DNA of 64,000 nt, from positions 62,001-126,000 of IMG/VR virus record IMGVR_UViG_3300025121_000011; one strand, written 5' to 3'. The notes under the pieces are model-generated. The model saw only the letters and a program-made list of their open reading frames with translations, searched no databases and was not told the origin of the DNA. Of the stretch, positions 25,366 to 33,209 are shown in pieces. Numbering within the stretch: the first letter of the stretch is position 1; the number at the start of each line of letters is the position of its first letter. The position numbers and the translations under genes were made by a program. The DNA comes from a virus.

Positions 25366-28239
25366 ATGTCAAAATATCAACAAGATTTAATTAAAAGTGA
25401 AGAAGAATTATTTAGTCAAATACGTTCTAGTTTTTTAGACTATGATCCTGCTCATTTTGTGGAAAACAATTTAACTATTGATGGCCAGTCTTTTAAAATC
25501 ATTGGTAATGGCTGGAAATTTATGGCAGACATTTATCGATATATTGCTCTGCAAGCTACAACCGGCACAGGAAAACCGGTTGTATTATGTAAAGGTCGTC
25601 AGATCGGCGCCACTATGATGGCTGGTGCATTAGATTTATATTTGACAAATAGTGGATTATTTTCTAATCCACCAATTCGAGTTCTACACGCCTTTCCTTC
25701 TTTAGCTATGGTTAAAAAGTTTACTCAAGATAAATTAGAGGGTATGGTTAGAACGGCTAAAGATGATTTTATTAATAAAAATAAATTACATTCTACCAAT
25801 GCAGTAGATAATTTAACTATGAAGCAGTTTAATACTGGCACTATTTGGGTTGATAGTTTGGGTAGAGATGCAGACAGAATAAGAGGTATGACAACAGATG
25901 CTATCTTTTTTGATGAATGTTTTCCATACAACCAAAATATAGAAATAGAAGGTGGAAAAAAAATATTTATAGGCAAAATTTATGATATGTATAAAAATAA
26001 TAAAACTTTGCCAAAAATAAAATCTTTTAATGAATCAAGTCAATTATTTGAATATAAAAGCGTAATAAATGCTTGGAATAGAGGGGAAAAAGAATTAATA
26101 GAAGTAGTCTGTAATAGAAGAAAAATTAAATGTACTGAAAATCATTTATTTTTAACAGATTCTGGATGGAAAAAAGCTAAAGAATTAACATCTAATGATT
26201 TATTGGTTTCATCTTTTGGCGGAGGACAAATGTCTTATGCCCTTGGAGATGAACAACATCAGGTTGTGTTAGGATCTTTTCTCGGAAATGGTCATTTAGA
26301 TAATTATGCAAATAAAAAATATAGATTATCGGTAATTCATTCTGAAAAGCAAACAGCTTATTGCTCTTGGAAAGCATCTCTTTTTGATTCTAAATTAACA
26401 TTAGTTGAAGAAAATAGATATGCAAAAAATAAAGCTATCAAATTCACAACAAAGGGGTTTGGATTATCAAATAAGATTTCCTCTGAAAAAAAATATTGTC
26501 CTCCTTGGATTTTAAAAGATTTAACCGCCATTGGTATTGCCATATGGTATATGGACAAGGGATCTTCAAAATTTTGGAATAATGGTTCTTCTGAAAGCGG
26601 AAGTGGATCTTTATCAACCCATTCTTTTGATGAAAAAACTCAAGAAATGATAGTAGAAAAATTTAAAAATTTAGGAATTCAATGTCATTATAAATCTTAC
26701 AATCATGGCGGTTCTGATTTCTTTTTTATTTACTTTAAGAAAAATGAATTTGATAAATTATGTAAATTAATTGCACCATATATACATCCATCCATAGAAT
26801 ATAAAATTCTTAAAAAGTATAGAAGTGTTAAAAAGCACAACTGGAATGCTAATTATAAGGAATATAGATTTTTAAGTATTAATGATGTACATTATTTAAA
26901 TCAAAAAGAGATCGTTTATGATATAGAAGTTAAAGATAATCATAATTTTGTCGTTACATCTTCTAATCGGGCTAAAAATGCTGGAGGACCATTGGCCCAT
27001 AATTGTCAAGAAATGTATGGTTTAGCTATTGGCAATGCTACTAAAATTCTAACCGCAGCAAAATATGGTCCGGTTGGTAAAGGTGTGCAAGTTTATTTTG
27101 GAACGCCAAAGGAGCGAAGTTCTTTTTTCCATTCCATATGGGAGTTATCAGACCAACGATATTATCATTTGGGATGTACTAACTGCAAGCAAACATTTCC
27201 ATTTTATCTTTCTGGCGATGATAGATGGAAGCACATTTGGGTAGATGGCTTTATTATACAATGCCCACTTTGTGGACATAGGCAACATAAAATAGAAGCA
27301 ATTGAAAATGGAGCATGGGTTCCAACAAAAGATCCAGAAACCGCTAAATATGTTGGATATCATATTAATCAATTATATTTACCACAATTTCCTAAGCAAA
27401 ATATTTTAGATTTAATGCCGGAAAATAATCCTACACAATCAATGAGAGTCTGGAACAACGAAGTAATTGGTGAATTTTATTCTGGTGCTGGTTTACCTTT
27501 AACTAAAGCTGATATTTATGAACACTGTAGAGATGCAGATCGATGCATGGCACGCAGAATAGACTCAAGAGAAAAGAAAACATATCTCGGAGTGGATTGG
27601 GGTGGAAAGGTGGAAAATGATAATATTGATAGAGGTCAATCATTTTCTTGTATTGTTGTATTATCTGCACAACATGATGGAACATTGCTTGTGGAACATA
27701 CACATAAAATTGGTGAACACGGATTTCGTCATAAAATTGCTACTATTAAAGAATGTTATCGTAGATTTGGTATCATACAAGGAGTGTCAGATCATTTTTA
27801 TGGTAATGATGTAGTATCTGATTTACAATTACTTTATCATAGTAAATTTTTAGGAGCACAAGGAAGCGGAAGTTTAGTTAAACCACTTAAATATCGTGAA
27901 GATGAATTAATTATTGGTTATAATAAAGATTTATTAATCGATGAAATTTTTGATAAATTCAGAAAAGGTAAGATTAGATTTCCATGGGGAAGTTATGAGC
28001 ACATAGAATGGCTTATAGATCATTGTACTTCTATGGAAATGGGTGTAAGAATGTCTGGTGGACAACAGATTAAAACTTATAAAAAGGGTAGCATACCAAA
28101 TGATGGATTGATGGCTCTGCTATATGCTTATATAGCTTGGAAATTTGATATCACTCATGGTTTTTCAATTAAACCAGGAATAGATACACAACCAACCATG
28201 ATAAGGCCGTTTTTAGTCCACTTGCCGAGACTTAAATAA
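25366..28239 (+). CDS. terL: Terminase large subunit (GpA-like) precursor with one intein
   Basis: The 957-residue precursor splices to about 595 residues. The ATPase domain has a terminase-type Walker A (KGRQIGAT, 76-83) and Walker B AIFFDE (179-184), with the intein directly after the catalytic Glu. After the intein, CTNC and CPLCGH form the zinc-binding pair with the following GAWVP segment, as in lambda GpA-type terminases. The nuclease domain begins at YLGVDWGG, with later acidic residues in GVSDHFYGND and near IPNDGLMALLYAY. The enzyme cuts concatemeric DNA and drives it through the portal, encoded 9 bases downstream. Block splicing and packaging should fail, because the intein splits the Walker B region. 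Confidence 0.93.
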   Translation: MSKYQQDLIKSEEELFSQIRSSFLDYDPAHFVENNLTIDGQSFKIIGNGWKFMADIYRYIALQATTGTGKPVVLCKGRQIGATMMAGALDLYLTNSGLFSNPPIRVLHAFPSLAMVKKFTQDKLEGMVRTAKDDFINKNKLHSTNAVDNLTMKQFNTGTIWVDSLGRDADRIRGMTTDAIFFDECFPYNQNIEIEGGKKIFIGKIYDMYKNNKTLPKIKSFNESSQLFEYKSVINAWNRGEKELIEVVCNRRKIKCTENHLFLTDSGWKKAKELTSNDLLVSSFGGGQMSYALGDEQHQVVLGSFLGNGHLDNYANKKYRLSVIHSEKQTAYCSWKASLFDSKLTLVEENRYAKNKAIKFTTKGFGLSNKISSEKKYCPPWILKDLTAIGIAIWYMDKGSSKFWNNGSSESGSGSLSTHSFDEKTQEMIVEKFKNLGIQCHYKSYNHGGSDFFFIYFKKNEFDKLCKLIAPYIHPSIEYKILKKYRSVKKHNWNANYKEYRFLSINDVHYLNQKEIVYDIEVKDNHNFVVTSSNRAKNAGGPLAHNCQEMYGLAIGNATKILTAAKYGPVGKGVQVYFGTPKERSSFFHSIWELSDQRYYHLGCTNCKQTFPFYLSGDDRWKHIWVDGFIIQCPLCGHRQHKIEAIENGAWVPTKDPETAKYVGYHINQLYLPQFPKQNILDLMPENNPTQSMRVWNNEVIGEFYSGAGLPLTKADIYEHCRDADRCMARRIDSREKKTYLGVDWGGKVENDNIDRGQSFSCIVVLSAQHDGTLLVEHTHKIGEHGFRHKIATIKECYRRFGIIQGVSDHFYGNDVVSDLQLLYHSKFLGAQGSGSLVKPLKYREDELIIGYNKDLLIDEIFDKFRKGKIRFPWGSYEHIEWLIDHCTSMEMGVRMSGGQQIKTYKKGSIPNDGLMALLYAYIAWKFDITHGFSIKPGIDTQPTMIRPFLVHLPRLK
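25918..27003 (+). mobile_element. TerL intein with LAGLIDADG homing endonuclease (362 aa)
   Basis: Begins Cys1 (CFPYNQNIEIEGG) after FFDE and ends NAGGPLAHN before extein Cys (CQEMYG). Block B is IKCTENHLFLT and block F is VYDIEVKDNHNFVV. Two LAGLIDADG helices are visible: VVLGSFLGNGHL (near precursor 299-310) and IAIWYMDKGSSKF (near 389-401), with an intact acidic residue in the second (D of MDKGS) and Asn in place of Asp in the first. The element can probably splice; whether the endonuclease still cuts is uncertain because of the LGNG first motif. Confidence 0.92.
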
Positions 28240-28248
28240 GGAGATTAA

Positions 28249-31200
28249 ATGAATAGACGAGGAGCGAGAACGCCAAATTCTAATATTTCTAAAGAAAACG
28301 AACCTGTAACTCAAGATACTTTACGTAAATTAAGTGATCTTAGACGAGCAGAGGTGCATCAATCCTTGAGTCGAGAAGAAAAGACGGATGCAGAAAGTAA
28401 TTTTATGCATTCTGCTGTAGCCCATAGTCCTAATTTTAGAAAGACTGCCACTGCAAGTGCTTCAGTTCTTCCAACTACCACGAGCATGTCAGATCGAATG
28501 GCGCCTGATTTATATTCTCCTTTGTTTCAATTGGCGAATTTAAATCTTCCTCGTGATCGTGTTACAATGAATGCGTGGAATAGAATTTTTTATGATACAC
28601 ATCCAATCGTTAGAAATGCAATCAACCTGCATTCATCATATCCTATTTCTAAAATCAATATTACATGTAAAAGTAAAGAGATTCAAGAGTTCTTTTTAGA
28701 AATGGCCGATAGAATAGATTTATATTCTGTTGTGTATGGTGCCTCATTGGAATTTTGGAAAAATGGTGAGTCTTTTCCTTATGCAGAATTAGATAGAAAT
28801 GCTGGTATATGGAAAAGAATCACGATTTTAAATCCTGATTATATTCATGTTAAAAAACCAGCAATAGGCGATCAGACTATAATATCATTAAGGCCAGACG
28901 CTTCTTTACAGCGACTTGTAAACTCCAGCAATCCATCTGATATTCAAATGAAGCATAGAGTACCTAAATATATTTTAGATTATGTTAAAAAAGGACAAAA
29001 TATTCCTTTGGATAATTTAAACATATCGCACCTTAAATTGCTTAGCTCTCCATATGATATTCGTGGAACTTCAATTATAGTATCAGTATATAAAGATTTG
29101 ATGCTTTATGATAAATTGAGGGAATGCTATGATAATCAAACAGAAATTGCAACTTCAGAAGGCTTCAAAAAATACTCAGATGTTATTTATACAGATGATA
29201 ATGGCTGTCATTATTTAAAAGAGAATTTAAAAATTCTTTGTTATAATTCAGAAACAAAAGAGGCTGAATATCATCAACCAACCAATACAATTCTTAAGCC
29301 ATACAATGGAAAAATGTTTCATTTTTCTGGAGAAAAGATTGATGTATGTGTAACTCCAAACCACAGAATGTATGCATCTAAAAAAACAAGTAGAGGCTGG
29401 AACCAATATAAAATTATCAAAGCAGAAGATATGAGTAAAGGATCTTTTTATAGATTTCAAAGCAAAACCGATTTTTCCTCTTCCTGTTTTAAAAATATCA
29501 ACTTTGTTGATATAGGCGATAACACTATTGATATTGATACATATCTAAAATTTGCCGGGTACGTGGTTAGTGAGGGATGCATATATTCCAAATTAAGAGG
29601 AGGTTTGGGATCGATATGGCGCGATAATAAAGTTCTTATTTCTCAGCAACCTACTTCTGATTGTTATGAAGATATAAAATATACTTTTGAAAAGGTAGCC
29701 GATATAATTGGAAGGAAGTTAACTAGCAGTATAGTGATGCAAAAAAGTGGATTTTCATCCACAAATCCGCAGGATATTTGGAAAGCAAGTATCGCAGACA
29801 AAGAACTCACCCTGCATTGTATTGAAGAATTTAGTGTAGATGGCAAGACAGATTCTTATAATAAGAAGATTCCTCGATGGATCTTAAACCTTCCTCCGGA
29901 AAAACAGAAGATAATGCTCGATGCGCTCATAGCTGGTGATGGTTCTGTAGTTCCAAGTAAGTATAAAAATGGAGCAATAGGATATCGTTATAATACAGTA
30001 TCTAGACAACTTGCAGATGATATTTATGAAATGGCCTATAAATGTGGATTCACGCCTAATATAAATATTACAACGCGTCCTGATAGAGATTTTGAAGAAT
30101 ATACTGTTCTATGGTCAGATGGAAATTATGGCGATACTCCATTAGTATATGGCAATCCGAATCACGGTGGAGCAAATATTAATGAAGTTGATTATGATGG
30201 AGACGTCTGGTGCTTTGAAGTACCTACCGGATTATTTGTCACCAGAAGAAATGGTAAAGTAACTATTCAAGGTAATAGTAAGTTTGCTCAAGCTGATGGA
30301 ATGGTAAACCCCTTAACATTAGTTAAGCTTGGAGGCTCTAATGATTATCGTCCAACTCAAGCGGATATTGAAGCATTTAAAATTATATTAGAAGAAGCAC
30401 AATATGATAAAGATTTTAAAATCATTACTCATGATGGGGTCACAATAGAGCGAGCTGGATTCTCTGGTTCTGTATTGGACATAGCGGCAGATATAGAGTT
30501 AATAAATAATAATATTTATACTGGCTTAATGACACCTAAAGCTTTAATGGACCAAGAGGGTGTTTGTATGAGTGTAGATGATAATGAGATTCTAACTGAA
30601 CGTGGATGGCTTTATTATGATGATTTAATTTCTAATGACAAGATTGCTACAGTTGTTCCAGAAACTGGGGAGTTAAAGTTTCATAAGCCGACATTCACTA
30701 CAGATTTTGAATTTACAGGAATGATGTTTAGATTTAAAAATCAAGAAGTAGATATTGAAACTACTGATTTCCATGAAATGTTTCTTTCCAGAAATAATGG
30801 CGTAACCTTTAATAAAGAAAGAGCTTTGAGCATATTTGATATTAATGATATAAATTCTAATAAAGATTTCACTTCTAAACCTGAAGAAAGTGTTAGATTT
30901 AAAACAAGTATAGATTTATGGAAAGGAAAAGACGCACCAGAAGTTATTAAGACTCCTTGCAAAAATGGATATTCTAAAGAAATTTTAATAGGTGATTATT
31001 TGGAATATTTAGGATATTATTTATCAGACAATTATTTAAAATATAAAGATATAAAGTTTGAATTTTTTGCAGAAGATATTTTGTCTGGATACAAAGAAGG
31101 TATTGAAAAACATATACCAGAATCAGTGAAACAATTTTCAAAAGAAAATCTCGAAATACTTTTGAAAGCCTTGGTTTTGAAAAATAGTACAAAAGAGATA

Positions 31201-32109
31201 ACTTGCTGTTTTACGGTTTCAAAACAGTTAGCGGATGATATTCAAGAGATTGCATTTAAATGTAAATATGCTACAAAAATTACTTTAGAAAAAATAGAAA
31301 AAATAGAGAAACAAGTCGATATATACAAAATTATAATCTCTAAGCAAAATGAATTAGAGAAAACCATGCCAATTATAAAACCTACAGATGCTTCCGTTCG
31401 CTGGGTCAACAACTATAGAGTGTTTTGTGTCGAAGTTCCAAATCATGTTTTTGTAACAAGATCTAATGGAAAGATCGCAATACACGGAAATACATATGCG
31501 AGTTCTTCTGTTGGTTTAGAAGTATTAAGACAGCGATATGATATCTTTAGAAATATGCTTAAAAAGTGGTTGGAGCAGAAAATTTTTGCACCAATCTGTG
31601 AAATTCAAGGATTTTTTGAATATGTTGATGGAAAGCAAAGATTGGTTGTTCCTCAAGTAGACTTTAACCATATGAATCTATATGATATGAATGATTACAT
31701 TCAAAATATCTCTAATTTCGTTTCTAACAATCAGGTATCTCTTCAGACTCTGTACCGTAGTCTTGGTTTAAGTAAAGAGGAAGAAGATCGAAGACTTAAG
31801 GAAGAGTTGATTGCAAATGTTATTCGCCAAAAAGAAGAGCAAACTATGAATACTATGCGTCTAGCAGAACTTAGAAACTTGGATGCTGATAGTGCCATTA
31901 CTGAGCCTCCAGATAAAGAACTTCCTGGATTACAAGGTGGAGGTGGTGAAGATATGGGTGGTATACCGGGTGTTGGAGGAGGAGGCGGATTAGATTTAGG
32001 TGGATTACCCGCAATGGGTGGTGGAGAAGCACCGGATCTTAGTTCAGCTTTAGGTGGTGGAGCCCCCGCCGGAGGAGCAGGTCCGGGTGGCGAACCAACT
32101 CCTACATAG
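28249..32109 (+). CDS. Portal protein precursor with two inteins
   Basis: The 1286-residue precursor splices to about 593 residues. Exteins show portal-like features: an N-terminal arm, LYSPLFQLANLNLPRDR, then a helix-rich wing and stem with LISHLKLLSSPYD-type strands (HLKLLSSPYDIRGTS near 263-277) and RYDIFRNMLKKWLEQKIFAPI late in the protein. The C-terminus is a glycine-rich low-complexity tail (about 1220-1286). The position directly after terL supports the call. The portal is the dodecameric ring through which terminase packs DNA. Inteins occupy residues 293-676 and 773-1081, both in the core fold, so the unspliced protein is unlikely to assemble. Confidence 0.85.
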   Translation: MNRRGARTPNSNISKENEPVTQDTLRKLSDLRRAEVHQSLSREEKTDAESNFMHSAVAHSPNFRKTATASASVLPTTTSMSDRMAPDLYSPLFQLANLNLPRDRVTMNAWNRIFYDTHPIVRNAINLHSSYPISKINITCKSKEIQEFFLEMADRIDLYSVVYGASLEFWKNGESFPYAELDRNAGIWKRITILNPDYIHVKKPAIGDQTIISLRPDASLQRLVNSSNPSDIQMKHRVPKYILDYVKKGQNIPLDNLNISHLKLLSSPYDIRGTSIIVSVYKDLMLYDKLRECYDNQTEIATSEGFKKYSDVIYTDDNGCHYLKENLKILCYNSETKEAEYHQPTNTILKPYNGKMFHFSGEKIDVCVTPNHRMYASKKTSRGWNQYKIIKAEDMSKGSFYRFQSKTDFSSSCFKNINFVDIGDNTIDIDTYLKFAGYVVSEGCIYSKLRGGLGSIWRDNKVLISQQPTSDCYEDIKYTFEKVADIIGRKLTSSIVMQKSGFSSTNPQDIWKASIADKELTLHCIEEFSVDGKTDSYNKKIPRWILNLPPEKQKIMLDALIAGDGSVVPSKYKNGAIGYRYNTVSRQLADDIYEMAYKCGFTPNINITTRPDRDFEEYTVLWSDGNYGDTPLVYGNPNHGGANINEVDYDGDVWCFEVPTGLFVTRRNGKVTIQGNSKFAQADGMVNPLTLVKLGGSNDYRPTQADIEAFKIILEEAQYDKDFKIITHDGVTIERAGFSGSVLDIAADIELINNNIYTGLMTPKALMDQEGVCMSVDDNEILTERGWLYYDDLISNDKIATVVPETGELKFHKPTFTTDFEFTGMMFRFKNQEVDIETTDFHEMFLSRNNGVTFNKERALSIFDINDINSNKDFTSKPEESVRFKTSIDLWKGKDAPEVIKTPCKNGYSKEILIGDYLEYLGYYLSDNYLKYKDIKFEFFAEDILSGYKEGIEKHIPESVKQFSKENLEILLKALVLKNSTKEITCCFTVSKQLADDIQEIAFKCKYATKITLEKIEKIEKQVDIYKIIISKQNELEKTMPIIKPTDASVRWVNNYRVFCVEVPNHVFVTRSNGKIAIHGNTYASSSVGLEVLRQRYDIFRNMLKKWLEQKIFAPICEIQGFFEYVDGKQRLVVPQVDFNHMNLYDMNDYIQNISNFVSNNQVSLQTLYRSLGLSKEEEDRRLKEELIANVIRQKEEQTMNTMRLAELRNLDADSAITEPPDKELPGLQGGGGEDMGGIPGVGGGGGLDLGGLPAMGGGEAPDLSSALGGGAPAGGAGPGGEPTPT
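29125..30276 (+). mobile_element. Portal intein A with LAGLIDADG endonuclease (384 aa)
   Basis: Starts Cys1 (CYDNQTEIATSEG) and ends VTRRNGKVTIQGN before extein Ser. Block B is VCVTPNHRMYAS. The C-terminal signature with penultimate Gly instead of His (QGN|S) recurs in many phage inteins of the RRNGK..GN type. LAGLIDADG helices are FAGYVVSEGCIY (near precursor 436-447) and LDALIAGDGSVV (near 557-568), both with intact acidic residues, so the endonuclease may be active. Confidence 0.92.
30565..31491 (+). mobile_element. Portal intein B with degenerate endonuclease (309 aa)
   Basis: Starts Cys1 (CMSVDDNEILTERG) after QEGV and ends VTRSNGKIAIHGN before extein Thr. It is a paralog of intein A: both share SKQLADDI.E.A.KC and the FVTR.NGK..I.GN end. 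The endonuclease region is shorter; the first motif reads LGYYLSDNYL (Gly replaced by Asn) and the second LLKALVLKNST, which has lost the acidic residue and glycine. Splicing motifs persist, so the splicing domain seems kept while the endonuclease decays. Confidence 0.9.
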
Positions 32110-32138
32110 TAATATTTAAAATCTAAGCAGGAGCTATT

Positions 32139-32378
32139 ATGGGATTATATAACGAGCAAATTCCTATTACAAAAGAAGAAATAGAGGATATGAAAAAAAT
32201 AGCATCTTCCTCTAGTTCTACTAGTTCTTACTATCAAGGAGCAGATGGTAAGAAGTTTTCTGTTGCAGATGTAGTTACTGGAAAGGTAAAACTTCCTGAA
32301 AAATACACTACTGCCAGCAAAGCGGATGAAATATCTGATCCAAATTATGGTATCAAGAATGTAAGGGGTGTAAAATAA
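32139..32378 (+). CDS. Small hypothetical protein after portal, 79 aa
   Basis: Ribosome site AGGAG. Helical start, then a serine-rich run (SSSSSTSSYY) and a lysine-rich end. It lies one base before the next gene. No family is recognised; head-associated by position only. Confidence 0.6.
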   Translation: MGLYNEQIPITKEEIEDMKKIASSSSSTSSYYQGADGKKFSVADVVTGKVKLPEKYTTASKADEISDPNYGIKNVRGVK

Positions 32379-32379
32379 A

Positions 32380-32913
32380 ATGATTAAAACATCCTATTGG
32401 TCTAAAAAGATAGAGGAATCTAAGCCTGCCAAGGATAAAGATGTACCTATTTCTATGCCTGAAAATGATGTATCGGCAGAAGGAGCCAATGGGTTTAATG
32501 CATTAGAAATGGGGATTGAGGGTTTCGGTCAAGATCCAGATTCTTATAAAGTTAATAAAGGTAAAAAACTAAATCAATCTGGGTCAGTTGAAGGCATAAT
32601 AGATTTATTGGTAGAATTAGGTGATTTAGCAGATGAACAAGACGAATATGCTTTTGCGGATTTTGCGGATTTTTTATTAATAAAATATGCCGAGACAAAA
32701 AGTGACGATCCAACATTGTTGTTTAATCAATTAATGATTAAGATTGTAAATGCAGATCTCCCGAATACAAATGATGTTTTAAAGAAGCTAGCAAAAATTT
32801 ACAGTAGAACTATTTTGTTAGAATATCCTAATCATAATAATCTTAATAAAGCAAAAGAATCTGCTTATAAGAAAGTGGTGATGCGTGCCAGTCAATATAT
32901 GACGGAGTTCTAA
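32380..32913 (+). CDS. Hypothetical protein, 177 aa
   Basis: Starts one base after the previous stop with a weak ribosome site, and its stop overlaps the next start by one base. Disordered first 65 residues, then a helical acidic domain with tandem FADFADF-like aromatic-acidic sequence (about 90-97). No family is recognised; it belongs to the coupled head-gene block. Confidence 0.65.
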   Translation: MIKTSYWSKKIEESKPAKDKDVPISMPENDVSAEGANGFNALEMGIEGFGQDPDSYKVNKGKKLNQSGSVEGIIDLLVELGDLADEQDEYAFADFADFLLIKYAETKSDDPTLLFNQLMIKIVNADLPNTNDVLKKLAKIYSRTILLEYPNHNNLNKAKESAYKKVVMRASQYMTEF

Positions 32914-33200
32914 TGAAAAAGGAATCACAATATGTTTATGATAATCCAAAGTATGTGGCTGAACAAATTAAAAGCATTATTGATATTATGTTACATAAAA
33001 TGTCTTTAGAAGCTAGGAATAGAGCTTATCCAAATTTGCGAAATAAGGTTAATCAATTAAATGTATCTGAACTTGCTTCTAAAAAAACCCCTGGCGGGGC
33101 TGCGATTGGAGCGAGTATTGGTTTAATTAAAAATATGTTAAATGGTAAAAATCCGGCTTTCATTATTCAAACTCTTGATGAGTTGGCTAAAGCTTTATAA
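32913..33200 (+). CDS. Hypothetical protein, 95 aa
   Basis: The ATG overlaps the preceding stop. Helical, basic in the middle, with an alanine/glycine-rich segment (GGAAIGASIG, near 62-71) that could be a short hydrophobic helix. Followed 9 bases later by the DUF192-domain gene. No family is recognised. Confidence 0.6.
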   Translation: MKKESQYVYDNPKYVAEQIKSIIDIMLHKMSLEARNRAYPNLRNKVNQLNVSELASKKTPGGAAIGASIGLIKNMLNGKNPAFIIQTLDELAKAL

Positions 33201-33209
33201 GGAGGGTTT

